The notes under the pieces are model-generated. The model did not search any database and was not told the origin of the DNA. It was given only the letters and a program-made list of their open reading frames with translations. The position numbers and the translations under genes are program-made. DNA of 18,375 nucleotides from Mxb001 sp049317345 (GTDB taxonomy: Bacteria; Actinomycetota; Actinomycetes; S36-B12): positions 1 to 18,375 of the forward strand of contig JBMOIL010000034.1 of NCBI GenBank assembly GCA_049317345.1, written 5' to 3'. Positions 6,598-14,091 of the stretch are shown here, piece after piece (position 1 is the stretch's first letter; every line of letters begins with the position of its first letter).

Positions 6598-8553
6598 ATG
6601 GAGTCCCCGACCGGCCAGGCCCAGCCCGACAGGGGCGGCAGCACCGCCTCGCCGGGCTCCGTCGGTCCGTCGGGCCCCTCCGATCCCCTCATCGGGACCC
6701 TCGTGGACGGCCGCTACCAGGTGGTGGCGCGCATCGCCCGAGGCGGCATGGCCACCGTCTACGAAGCCGTCGACACCCGCCTGGACCGCACCGTCGCCCT
6801 CAAGATGATGAGCGCCGCCCTCGCCGAGGACCCGGGCTTCGTCACCCGCTTCCGCCGCGAGGCCCGGGCGGCGGCGCAGCTGAGCCACCCCCACGTCGTC
6901 GGAGTCTTCGACCAGGGCGAGGCGGCCGGGATCCCCTACCTCGCCATGGAGTACGTCCCCGGGCGCACCCTGCGCGACGTCCTGCGCGACTACGGCGCCC
7001 TCACCCCCGAGCAGGCACTCACCGTCCTCGACCCGGTCCTCGAAGCTCTCTCCGCCGCGCACGACGCAGGTTTCGTGCATCGCGATATCAAGCCCGAGAA
7101 CATCCTCATCTCCGATGACGGCCGCGTGAAGGTCACCGACTTCGGGCTGGCGCGAGCGGTGACCAACAACACCACCGCCACGCAGGGCATGATCATCGGC
7201 ACCGTCGCCTACCTCAGCCCCGAGCATGTCGAGCGCGGCGACGCCGACGCGCGATCCGATGTCTACGGCGCCGGCATCAGCCTCTTCGAGATGGTCACCG
7301 GGCAGGTCCCCTTCGCCGCTGACAGCCCCATCACGGTGGCCTATCAGCACGTCAACACCGACGTCCCCCCGCCGTCGTCGCTGCGCCCCACCATTCCCCC
7401 GGATGTGGATGCTCTCGTCGCCACCGCCACCCGCCGCGACCCCGACCTGCGCTACCCGGACTGCCGGACGTTCCTCGCCGATGTGCGCCGCGTCCGGCGC
7501 ACCCTGCCGCCGCCGCAGCCCCTGAGCAAGGACACGCAGGACACCCTCATCGTCCCAGTCGATATGGCTGCGGGCGGTGGCACTCCCCCGCCCGCTGTGA
7601 CCGTGCGCCCTGCGACCGCATCAGGCGCAGCAGCGGCCGCGCCGCGGGCCGCACGCCGCCGGCGAGGTCGCGGCTGGCTCGTCGCGCTCCTCCTACTCCT
7701 TCTCGCCGTGGGTGGTGCCGCGTTCGCCGGTTGGTATCTCGCTGCCGGTCCCGGCAAGCAGGTGACCGTGCCCGGCGTCATCGGCATGGACCAGACCGCC
7801 GCCACGGCCGCGTTGCAGCAGGTCGGCCTGCGACTCGAGGTCGGCGGCGAGGAATACAGCGAGACTGTGGCCGTGGGTCTCGTGCTCTCCAGTGACCCGG
7901 AGCCCGGTGCGAGCACCGCCGCCGACTCCGTCATCAGCGTCGTGCTGTCCAAGGGCCCCGAGCGATACGCCGTACCCGACGTCAAGGGCAAGCCGCTGGC
8001 GGAAGCAGAGGCCGCACTCGTCGAGGCCAAGCTCGCCGTCGGCGTCATCACCGAGGACTGGGATCCCGCCGTTCCCGACGGCTCCGTGGCCTCGACCGAC
8101 CCGCCCGTTGGCGAGGAGCTCAAGCCCGGCTCGCTCGTCAACCTCGTCGTCTCCAAGGGCCCCAAGCCGGTGAAGCTGCCCAACCTCGCCGGCGTCGCCG
8201 TGACCGAGGCCCAGGCGCAGCTCGAGGCAGCGGGGCTCGTCGTGACCACCACGGAGGAGTTCTCCACCGAGTACGCCGAGGGCCAGGTCGTGTCGAGCAC
8301 TCCCGCCAAGGGCGAGCGCGTGCCGGTCGGCAGCACGGTCGAACTCGTGGTGTCGAAGGGGCCACCCCCGGTGGAGGTTCCCTACCTCATCGACATGCCC
8401 AAGGACGATGCCGTCTATCTGCTGCAGAGCCTCGGACTCAATGTCGAGATCAACGAGCCGCCCTTCACGCCGCTCGATCGCGTCATCTCGCAGGATCCCG
8501 CCGCGGGCACGATGATCCCCGCCGGCAGCACGGTGACGATCACCATCATCTAG
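6598..8553 (+). CDS. PASTA-domain Ser/Thr protein kinase (PknL/PknB-like)
   Basis: Transmembrane Hanks-type kinase of 651 aa. Kinase domain about 32-300: Gly-rich loop ARGGMATVYEA near 45-55, catalytic Lys in VALK at 69, HRDIKPEN at 161-168, DFG at 181-183, and activation-segment GTVAYLSPEH. A Pro/Ala-rich juxtamembrane linker with a basic patch (ARRRRGRG) precedes one transmembrane helix at about 360-381. Four extracytoplasmic PASTA repeats follow, starting near 388, 455, 523 and 591, each of the form V-P-x-(V/L)-x-G/D ending in a VxxxGP- or VTITI-like strand. PASTA repeats bind muropeptides or lipid II in characterised relatives, so a link to cell-wall growth is expected. The position near an mptA-like and an aroG gene matches PknL of mycobacteria and corynebacteria. 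It ends 12 bp before the convergent methyltransferase gene. Confidence 0.93.
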   Translation: MESPTGQAQPDRGGSTASPGSVGPSGPSDPLIGTLVDGRYQVVARIARGGMATVYEAVDTRLDRTVALKMMSAALAEDPGFVTRFRREARAAAQLSHPHVVGVFDQGEAAGIPYLAMEYVPGRTLRDVLRDYGALTPEQALTVLDPVLEALSAAHDAGFVHRDIKPENILISDDGRVKVTDFGLARAVTNNTTATQGMIIGTVAYLSPEHVERGDADARSDVYGAGISLFEMVTGQVPFAADSPITVAYQHVNTDVPPPSSLRPTIPPDVDALVATATRRDPDLRYPDCRTFLADVRRVRRTLPPPQPLSKDTQDTLIVPVDMAAGGGTPPPAVTVRPATASGAAAAAPRAARRRRGRGWLVALLLLLLAVGGAAFAGWYLAAGPGKQVTVPGVIGMDQTAATAALQQVGLRLEVGGEEYSETVAVGLVLSSDPEPGASTAADSVISVVLSKGPERYAVPDVKGKPLAEAEAALVEAKLAVGVITEDWDPAVPDGSVASTDPPVGEELKPGSLVNLVVSKGPKPVKLPNLAGVAVTEAQAQLEAAGLVVTTTEEFSTEYAEGQVVSSTPAKGERVPVGSTVELVVSKGPPPVEVPYLIDMPKDDAVYLLQSLGLNVEINEPPFTPLDRVISQDPAAGTMIPAGSTVTITII

Positions 8554-8565
8554 TTCGTTGAGTGG

Positions 8566-9102
8566 CTAGAGCAGTGCACCCTCGTGCTCGAGGAGGAGCA
8601 CCTTGAGGTCGGGGCCGAATCCGTAGGCGCTGATCGTGCCGTCGGTGTGGATGATCCGATGACAGGGCACGAACGGCGCCACGTGGTTGAGCGCGCACGC
8701 CGTACCCGCAGCCCGCACCGCCCTGGGGTTGCCCGACATGCGGGCGAGGTCGGCGTAACTCACCGTGGTGCCGCCCTTGACGCGACGCATCGCCTGCCAC
8801 GCGGCCTGCTGGAACTCACCGCCGGGCTGATCGACGGGGACCTCGAGGATCGCGTCCACATCGCCGTCCACCCAATCGCGCACCGCATCGGTCACACCCG
8901 GGATCTGACGCACCTTGCGAGCCGACGAGATGTCGACATGTGCGACGTCCGTGTCGCGCGGCTCGCCGAACCACGATGCGATGACGATGCCGTCTTCGTC
9001 GGCGACGACGCCGACTGGTCGCCACGGGGTGCGCACCGAGGTCATTACGAGTGGCGAGTAGCGCCAGGATCGCGGGGCGCCGGTCGCCTTCCGCGAGGTC
9101 AC
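8566..9102 (-). CDS. ogt: Methylated-DNA-[protein]-cysteine S-methyltransferase
   Basis: O6-alkylguanine-DNA alkyltransferase of 178 aa that removes alkyl groups from O6-alkylguanine by suicidal transfer to its own Cys. The active-site motif PCHRII is at residues 146-151 (acceptor Cys147). EFQQAAWQAMRRVKGGTTVSYADLA precedes it as the DNA-binding helix region, followed by NPRAVRAAGTACALN with the arginine-finger context. The N-terminal ribonuclease-like domain is present but divergent. Start: GTG 9102, overlapping the stop of the upstream Ada-like gene as GTGA; an ATG at 9045 would remove 19 weakly conserved residues. It corresponds to the C-terminal half of E. coli Ada or to Bacillus AdaB. 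Coupled translation with the sensor gene suggests the adaptive-response arrangement in which one half induces and the other repairs. Confidence 0.9.
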   Translation of the reverse strand: MTSRKATGAPRSWRYSPLVMTSVRTPWRPVGVVADEDGIVIASWFGEPRDTDVAHVDISSARKVRQIPGVTDAVRDWVDGDVDAILEVPVDQPGGEFQQAAWQAMRRVKGGTTVSYADLARMSGNPRAVRAAGTACALNHVAPFVPCHRIIHTDGTISAYGFGPDLKVLLLEHEGALL

Positions 9103-9425
9103 GACGCCATCTCCCTCGGAGCCATGCCGGTCTCCTGTCGCACGAGTCGACGCAGATGCCGCTCACTCACGTGGAGCAGTGAGGCGGTCTCGGAGACCGA
9201 GACGCCGAGGCGGAGGTAGCCGAGTGCACGCTGCACGGTGTCAGTGCGGAAGGCCTCCTGCGGGTGCACGTCGTCCGGGCGGCAGCGCTTGCACGGTCGA
9301 TAGCCCGCCGCGAGCGCGGAATCGAGGTCAACCACCCAGTCGATGTTCTCCGGCCGCGGCGCGCGGCTGGCGCAGCCCACACGGCAAACGATCCCCGTCG
9401 TGCGTACGGCGTAGAGACTGCTCAC
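9099..9425 (-). CDS. Short Ada-type methyl-phosphotriester sensor with HTH
   Basis: A 108-aa protein equal to the middle of an Ada regulator. The metal-binding Ada domain has four Cys: C14 and C18 in GIVCRVGC, C45 and C48 in CKRC. By analogy with E. coli Ada, C14 would accept methyl groups from phosphotriesters. An AraC-type helix-turn-helix follows at about 66-104 (SVSETASLLHVSERHLRRLVRQETG). Oddities: the roughly 24 residues that normally precede the acceptor region are absent, and only one AraC HTH subdomain is left before the stop. The start is GTG 9425 (VSSLYAVRTTG); the sequence in frame upstream does not resemble Ada, and the open frame runs back into aroG. A GCAGGA motif lies about 8 nt upstream. 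It may be a functional minimal regulator or a decayed one. Confidence 0.78.
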   Translation of the reverse strand: MSSLYAVRTTGIVCRVGCASRAPRPENIDWVVDLDSALAAGYRPCKRCRPDDVHPQEAFRTDTVQRALGYLRLGVSVSETASLLHVSERHLRRLVRQETGMAPREMAS

Positions 9426-9510
9426 GGGCTCATCCTGCCCGGCGGAAGGCGGCAGCGCTAGGGAGCCACCGGACAGGCAATTCCTCGATCGACACCGGAC
9501 ACCTCTCAGC

Positions 9511-9568
9511 CGAGTGCGCAGTTGCGGGCGCCAAAAGGGCACGAAACCGGCGCGCAAGTGCGCACTCG
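9511..9568. terminator. Strong hairpin behind aroG, possible terminator
   Basis: CGAGTGCGCA (9511-9520) pairs perfectly with TGCGCACTCG (9559-9568). After one mismatch a further 5 bp pair (TTGCG with CGCAA), leaving a 26-nt loop that can form its own GCGCC/GGCGC stem. It begins 18 bp past the aroG stop on the minus strand and separates aroG from the Ada-like gene. It has no U-tract, so intrinsic termination is unproven. The 161-bp gap shows nothing else clear. Confidence 0.45.
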
Positions 9569-9586
9569 ACGATGGGGAGGCGGGAG

Positions 9587-10912
9587 TTAGCGCTTGAGGA
9601 GCATGTCGGCCACGAGGAAGGCCAACTCCAGCGACTGCTCGCGGTTGAGACGCGGATCGCAGGCTGTCTCGTAGCGCACACCGAGGCCATCCTCGGCAAC
9701 GCCGTGCGTGCCACCCACGCACTCGGTGACGTCGTCGCCGGTGAGCTCGATGTGGATGCCACCCGGGATGGTGCCGAGTTGGCGGTGCACCTCGAAGAAG
9801 CCCTCGACCTCGGAGATGACGTCATCGAAGGAGCGCGTCTTGTGGCCGCTGCTCGCCTCGAAGGTGTTGCCGTGCATGGGGTCGCACACCCACACCACCG
9901 GATTGCCGCTCGCCTCGACCTTCTGCACAATCGCCGGCAGGGTGTCGCGCACCTTGCCCGCGCCCATACGCGTGATGAGGCTGAGCCGACCGGGGATGCG
10001 CTCGGGGTTGAGGATCTCGACGGCCTCGAGCACCTCCTCGGGGGATGCCTTGGGGCCGACCTTCATGCCGATCGGGTTGCGGATCGTGGAGGCGAAGTGC
10101 ACGTGGGCGCCATCGAGCTGGCGCGTGCGCTCCCCCACCCACAGGAAGTGGCCGGAAACGTCGTAGAGGTCGCCCGTGCGCGAATCGACGCGGGTAAGCG
10201 CGCGCTCATAGTCGAGGCAGAGGGCTTCGTGCGCGGCGTAGAACTCCACCCGCGTGAACTCCTCGGGGTTGGCACCGCACGCGTGCATGAAGAACAGCGC
10301 GCGATCGATCTCGGCCGCGAGCTTCTCGTAGAGCTGGCCGGCGGTGGACTCGCGCACGAAGTCCTGATTCCACGCGTGCACCTGACGCAGGTCGGCGTAG
10401 CCACCCTGGGTGAACGCGCGAATGAGATTGAGCGCCGACCCCGAGGCGTGGTACGCCTTGAGCAGCCGCTGCGGATCGGGACGGCGCGACGCGTCCGTGA
10501 AGTCGATGGCATTGACCGCGTCACCGAGGTAGCTGGGGAGCTCGACACCGTCGCGCACCTCGATCGGGTTGCTGCGCGGCTTGAAGTACTGCCCAGCGAC
10601 TCGACCGACCTTGATGACGGGTAGCGATGCGGCGTAGGTGAGCACCACCGACATCTGCAGGACGGTCTTCAGGCGCGCGCGGATGGAGTCGGCGGTGTTG
10701 GCCGCGAAGGTCTCGGCGCAGTCACCACCGGTGAGCACGAAGGCCTCGCCGCGGGCCGCCTTGCCGAGGTGATCGGTGAGGATGTCGCACTCGCCCGCGA
10801 AGACCAGCGGGGGCTGGGTGCGGAGTTCGGCCAGCACCGCCTGCAGGGCGGCGTCGTCCGGCCACACCGGCTGCTGGGCAGCAGGCAGATCGGGCCAGAC
10901 GATGGAGGACAT
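9587..10912 (-). CDS. aroG: Class II 3-deoxy-7-phosphoheptulonate (DAHP) synthase
   Basis: First enzyme of the shikimate pathway, joining phosphoenolpyruvate and erythrose 4-phosphate to DAHP; 441 aa, of the plant/actinobacterial class II type. Likely metal ligands, by comparison with M. tuberculosis AroG, are C65 (TGGDCAETF), His near 347 (CDPMHGNTF), Glu near 389 (GGIHIELTG) and Asp near 419 (ACDPRLN). Other class II signatures are RPDPQRLLKAYHASGSALN and GMKVGPKASPEEV. Start: ATG 10912 (MSSIVWPDLP), because a TANNNT box lies exactly 6 nt upstream and homologues start near here; an open frame runs 63 codons further upstream but encodes nothing family-like. It is a single-gene unit ending before a strong hairpin. 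Its place beyond the pknL-like gene matches mycobacterial and corynebacterial gene order. Confidence 0.95.
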   Translation of the reverse strand: MSSIVWPDLPAAQQPVWPDDAALQAVLAELRTQPPLVFAGECDILTDHLGKAARGEAFVLTGGDCAETFAANTADSIRARLKTVLQMSVVLTYAASLPVIKVGRVAGQYFKPRSNPIEVRDGVELPSYLGDAVNAIDFTDASRRPDPQRLLKAYHASGSALNLIRAFTQGGYADLRQVHAWNQDFVRESTAGQLYEKLAAEIDRALFFMHACGANPEEFTRVEFYAAHEALCLDYERALTRVDSRTGDLYDVSGHFLWVGERTRQLDGAHVHFASTIRNPIGMKVGPKASPEEVLEAVEILNPERIPGRLSLITRMGAGKVRDTLPAIVQKVEASGNPVVWVCDPMHGNTFEASSGHKTRSFDDVISEVEGFFEVHRQLGTIPGGIHIELTGDDVTECVGGTHGVAEDGLGVRYETACDPRLNREQSLELAFLVADMLLKR

Positions 10913-10918
10913 GACGTA

Positions 10919-10924
10919 AGGGTA
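10919..10924 (-). promoter_or_regulatory. Candidate leaderless -10 of aroG (TACCCT)
   Basis: On the minus strand TACCCT is followed by 6 nt and then the ATG at 10912. There is no Shine-Dalgarno, consistent with a leaderless transcript. Confidence 0.5.
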
Positions 10925-10970
10925 CGGGGAGCCGGACAGGGGTGGCTTGGCCGACCCGCCCGGCCATAGA

Positions 10971-11996
10971 TCAGCCGAAGAAAGCCGCCGCCTCCTCGTA
11001 GCGGGCGATCGGCACGGTCTTGAGCTTCCCGGTCGCCTCCGCGAGGGGCACGCGGACGATGTCGGTGCCGCGCAGGGCGACCATCTTGCCGGAGTCGCCA
11101 TCCTTCACGGCATCGATCGCGTTGAGACCGAAGCGAGTGGCCAGCACTCGGTCGAAGGCCGTCGGGGTGCCACCACGCTGGATGTGACCCAGCACCGCGG
11201 CGCGCGACTCCTTGCCCGTGCGGGCCTCAACGGCCGAGGCCAGCCAGTCGCCGATGCCCGAGAGCTTGACGTGTCCAAACGCGTCGACGGTGGTGTCCTT
11301 AGTGATGAGGTCGCCATCCTTGGGCAGTGCACCCTCGGCGACGCAGATGATGGGGGCGTACTGCTGCTGGAAGCGCTGCTCCACCCAGCCGCACACCTGG
11401 TCAAGGTCGAAGGGCACCTCGGGGATGAGGATGACGTTGGCGCCGCCGGCCATGCCCGAGTGCAGAGCGATCCAGCCAGCGTGGCGGCCCATGACCTCGA
11501 TGACGAGCACACGGTGGTGCGACTCCGCCGTCGTGTGCAGGCGGTCGATCGCGTCCGTGGCGATGGTCACTGCCGTGTCGAAGCCGAAGGTGTAGTCGGT
11601 GGCGTTGAGGTCGTTGTCGATCGTCTTGGGTACGCCGACGACGGGCAGGCCATGCTCGGCGAGCGTGGTGGCGACACCGAGGGTGTCTTCACCACCGATC
11701 GCCACGAGCGCGTCGACACCCAGATCCGCGAGGTTGCGCTCGATGCGCTCGACGCCGCCCTCCAGCTTGATGGGATTGGTGCGAGAGGAGCCGAGGATCG
11801 TGCCGCCGCGCGGCAGGATGCCGCGCACTGCTGAGATGTCGAGCGGCATGGTGAGGCCCTCGAGCGGGCCCTTCCAGCCATCGCGGAATCCGACGAACTC
11901 GTAGCCATACTCCTTGGTGCCCTTGCGGACGACTGCGCGGATGACGGCATTGAGACCGGGGCAGTCGCCGCCACCGGTGAGGACTCCGACTCGCAT
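10971..11996 (-). CDS. pfp: 6-phosphofructokinase, residues of the PPi-dependent type
   Basis: Phosphofructokinase of 341 aa interconverting fructose 6-phosphate and fructose 1,6-bisphosphate in glycolysis. Family motifs are GGGDCPGLNAVIR (8-20), GGEDTLG (101-107), PKTIDNDL (123-130), GRHAGWIAL and GHIQRGGTPTAFDR. The two positions that track phosphoryl-donor choice are D104 and K124 (E. coli numbering coincides). E. coli ATP-PFK has Gly at both; Asp104 with Lys124 is the pattern of pyrophosphate-dependent enzymes such as that of Amycolatopsis methanolica, whereas group III ATP enzymes carry Gly104. Hence a PPi-linked, reversible enzyme is inferred. Start: ATG 11996 with AGGAG at 12002-12006; upstream in-frame sequence is not family-like. 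A possible -10, TAGGCT, is at 12047-12052. It is divergent from glycerol kinase. pfkA would be the name if ATP proves to be the donor. Confidence 0.9.
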   Translation of the reverse strand: MRVGVLTGGGDCPGLNAVIRAVVRKGTKEYGYEFVGFRDGWKGPLEGLTMPLDISAVRGILPRGGTILGSSRTNPIKLEGGVERIERNLADLGVDALVAIGGEDTLGVATTLAEHGLPVVGVPKTIDNDLNATDYTFGFDTAVTIATDAIDRLHTTAESHHRVLVIEVMGRHAGWIALHSGMAGGANVILIPEVPFDLDQVCGWVEQRFQQQYAPIICVAEGALPKDGDLITKDTTVDAFGHVKLSGIGDWLASAVEARTGKESRAAVLGHIQRGGTPTAFDRVLATRFGLNAIDAVKDGDSGKMVALRGTDIVRVPLAEATGKLKTVPIARYEEAAAFFG

Positions 11997-12046
11997 AGGT
12001 GCTCCTGGATTCGCGATGGGCTCACGGGTATGTAAGCGTGTGCAGA

Positions 12047-12052
12047 AGCCTA
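12047..12052 (-). promoter_or_regulatory. Candidate -10 of the phosphofructokinase gene (TAGGCT)
   Basis: Minus-strand TAGGCT in the 91-bp divergent gap would start transcription about 45 nt before the ATG. This fits the presence of an AGGAG ribosome site, in contrast to the leaderless neighbours. Confidence 0.35.
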
Positions 12053-12075
12053 TCCGATCGTCTTCCACCGGCGGC

Positions 12076-12081
12076 TAGGGT
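12076..12081 (+). promoter_or_regulatory. Candidate leaderless -10 of glpK (TAGGGT)
   Basis: TAGGGT is followed by exactly 6 nt and the ATG at 12088. No Shine-Dalgarno is present in the short gap. Confidence 0.5.
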
Positions 12082-12087
12082 CACGCC

Positions 12088-13566
12088 ATGGCGATCCTGT
12101 CCCTCGACTGCGGCACCACCGGGGTCACAGCGCTCCTCGTGGGGGCCGACGCCCGGGTCCTCGCCCGCGGCTACCGGGAGTTCCCCCAGCACTTCCCCTA
12201 TGACGGCTGGGTGGAGCACGGTCCCGGCGAGATCTGGGCCGCCACGCTGGAGGCCACGCGTGAGGCCCTGGCGGCATCACCCGAGGCACCCACAGCGGTG
12301 GGCATCACCAACCAGCGCGAGACGGTGTGCTTCTGGGATCGCGAGACCCTGGGCGCATCACGTCGCGCCATCGTGTGGCAGGACCGACGCACGGCAGCGA
12401 TGTGCGAGGACCTGCGCGCTGCGGGGCACGAAGCGCGCGTCACCGAGCTCACCGGGCTGCGCCTCGATCCCTACTTCAGCGGCACCAAGATCGCGTGGGT
12501 GCGCGATCACGATCCGACGACGTGGGCGCAGGTGACATCAGGTCGCGTCGCGATCGGCACGGTCGACTCCTACTTGATTGCCCGCATGACACGCGGTCTG
12601 CACCATGTCACCGATCCGACCAACGCGTCGCGCACGCTGCTCTTCGACATTCGCACCGGTGAGTGGAGCGCCGAGCTCTGCGACCTGCTCGGCGTACCCC
12701 TCGATGCCCTGCCCGAGATCGTCCCGTCGTACGGCGAAATCGCCCGCACGGATCCCGCGACCTTCCTCGGCCTCGACATCCCCATCGCTGGCATCGCCGG
12801 TGACCAGCAGGCGGCACTCGTGGGCCAGGCGGGCTTCGCACCCGGGTCCGCGAAATGCACCTACGGCACGGGGTCCTTTCTCCTGGTCAACACCGGAGAT
12901 CGCGCGGTGGCGACATCAAGCGGACTCCTCACGACAGTGGCCCTGGGTCGGCCCGATGGATCGCTCACCTACGCACTCGAGGGAGCGGTCTTCGTCACGG
13001 GTTCGGCGGTGCAGTGGCTGCGCGACGGACTCGAGATCATCGAGAGCGCGAGCCAGACGCAGGCCATCGCAGAGTCGGTGCCGGACAGTGGCGGTGTCGT
13101 CTTCGTGCCCGCGCTCACCGGGCTCGGCGCGCCCGACTGGGATCCCTATGCGCGCGGCATGATCATCGGCATCACGCGCGGCACCACACGTGCGCACATC
13201 GTGCGCGCGACACTGGATGCCATCGCCTTCCAGGTGCGCGACGTCGTGGATCTCATGGCGCGTGAGGGAGGGGTCAACCTCAACTCCCTCGCCGTCGATG
13301 GCGGCGCGGCGGCCAATGACCTGCTGTGCCAAATCCAGGCCGACCAGGTGCACATCCCGGTCGATCGCTCGGCAGAGTTGCAGACCACCGGCCTCGGGGC
13401 GGCCTTCCTCGCCGGCCTGGGCACCGGGGTGTGGAGCGCCGAGAGCGACCTGGTGAGCACGCGCCGCAGCGACCAGGTCTTCACCCCTCAGGCCGACGGC
13501 GAAGCAGCCCATAGGCGCTGGCGCCGGGCCGTCGATCGGGCCAAGGGCTGGCTGGAGGAGGACTGA
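12088..13566 (+). CDS. glpK: Glycerol kinase (FGGY family)
   Basis: ATP-dependent kinase of 492 aa, glycerol to sn-glycerol 3-phosphate. The phosphate-binding LDCGTTG is at residues 6-12 (LDQGTT in most GlpK). Residues that contact glycerol in E. coli GlpK are matched: R77-E78 in NQRET, W97 in IVWQDRR, Y129 in LDPYFSGTK, and D239 in AGDQQAAL. KCTYGTGSFLLVNTG and the FGGY signature GMIIGITRGTTRAHIVRATLD are also present, so glycerol is a well-supported substrate rather than another polyol. No glpF or glpD is adjacent. Start: ATG 12088, leaderless-looking. The next gene begins 3 bp after the stop, so the two probably form an operon. The divergent neighbour is a PPi-type phosphofructokinase, which would suit flux from glycerol into hexose phosphates. 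Confidence 0.93.
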   Translation: MAILSLDCGTTGVTALLVGADARVLARGYREFPQHFPYDGWVEHGPGEIWAATLEATREALAASPEAPTAVGITNQRETVCFWDRETLGASRRAIVWQDRRTAAMCEDLRAAGHEARVTELTGLRLDPYFSGTKIAWVRDHDPTTWAQVTSGRVAIGTVDSYLIARMTRGLHHVTDPTNASRTLLFDIRTGEWSAELCDLLGVPLDALPEIVPSYGEIARTDPATFLGLDIPIAGIAGDQQAALVGQAGFAPGSAKCTYGTGSFLLVNTGDRAVATSSGLLTTVALGRPDGSLTYALEGAVFVTGSAVQWLRDGLEIIESASQTQAIAESVPDSGGVVFVPALTGLGAPDWDPYARGMIIGITRGTTRAHIVRATLDAIAFQVRDVVDLMAREGGVNLNSLAVDGGAAANDLLCQIQADQVHIPVDRSAELQTTGLGAAFLAGLGTGVWSAESDLVSTRRSDQVFTPQADGEAAHRRWRRAVDRAKGWLEED

Positions 13567-13569
13567 GCG

Positions 13570-14010
13570 ATGCGGATGAAGGTGTACGTCGCACCCACGG
13601 GCACGGCCACCGCGACGATCGTGCTGACCCAGGATCAGATCGACAAGATCCGCGGCGTCCCTGGCAAGGGCCGCGTGCCGTTGGCGATCACCTACAGGGG
13701 CACGACGTACCGCACGAGCATCGCGCTCTACCGCGGCCAGTGGATGACGGTGATCAACAAGGAGATGCGCGAGGGCGGGCTCGTGCCCGGCCATGACTAC
13801 ACCGTCGACCTCAGCCTGGACACCTCCGAGCGCATCGTGGAGGTGCCAGCGGACTTCGCCAAGGCCATGCGGGCGGCCGGCGTGCGGAAGGCCTTCGATG
13901 CCCTTTCCTACTCACGCCGAAGGGAGCAGGTCCAGTTGATCGAGGCGGCCAAGAAGCCGGAGACTCGGCAGCGGCGGATCGAGGCCGCCCTCGCCACACT
14001 CGGGCCCTGA
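13570..14010 (+). CDS. YdeI/OmpD-associated (DUF1905) family protein
   Basis: A 146-aa protein. The N-terminal half (about residues 3-80) looks like the DUF1905 beta-barrel, with IRGVPGKGRVPLAITYRGTTYRTSI and GQWMTVINKEMREGGLVPGHDYTVDLSLD. The C-terminal half looks like the YdeI/OmpD-associated helical module, with VPADFAKAMRAAGVRKAFDALSYSRRREQVQLIEAAKKPETRQRRIEAAL. Molecular function is unknown; the family name comes from a bacteriocin-protection phenotype in enterics that need not apply here. Start: ATG 13570, 3 bp after glpK, with GGAGGAG ending about 8 nt upstream; an ATG at 13576 is also possible. It likely shares the glpK transcript. A small GGCCC-TGAC-GGGCC hairpin spans the stop codon. 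Confidence 0.8.
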   Translation: MRMKVYVAPTGTATATIVLTQDQIDKIRGVPGKGRVPLAITYRGTTYRTSIALYRGQWMTVINKEMREGGLVPGHDYTVDLSLDTSERIVEVPADFAKAMRAAGVRKAFDALSYSRRREQVQLIEAAKKPETRQRRIEAALATLGP

Positions 14011-14016
14011 CGGGCC
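14003..14016. terminator. Small GC hairpin at the end of the YdeI-like gene
   Basis: GGCCC (14003-14007), loop TGAC, GGGCC (14012-14016). It has only 5 bp and no T-tract; the location at the end of the glpK-ydeI unit is the main reason to list it. The rest of the gap to 14091 shows a locally lower GC content and a TTGACC at 14054-14059 that may be a -35, without a convincing -10. Confidence 0.25.
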
Positions 14017-14091
14017 TGCGTGCAGAGTCCCTTCATCGGATTCGCCGTGTTACTTGACCTGAGCCCAGCAGAAGACTTAGCCTCCTTTCGT

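Noticed and set aside
9426..9722. A 99-codon N-terminal extension of the Ada-like protein.
   Set aside because: The extension runs into the aroG coding region and the hairpin and has no Ada-like residues; GTG 9425 is the first plausible start, though an error hiding a frameshift cannot be excluded.
165..10912. Horizontal transfer of the whole carotenoid block.
   Set aside because: Base composition and codon use look like those of the neighbours by eye, and there are no mobility genes or flanking direct repeats; only the single inverted repeat at 18-82 hints at a border.
10913..11101. A 63-codon upstream extension of aroG.
   Set aside because: It overlaps the end of the phosphofructokinase gene, has no family similarity, and the TANNNT box 6 nt before 10912 supports the shorter form.
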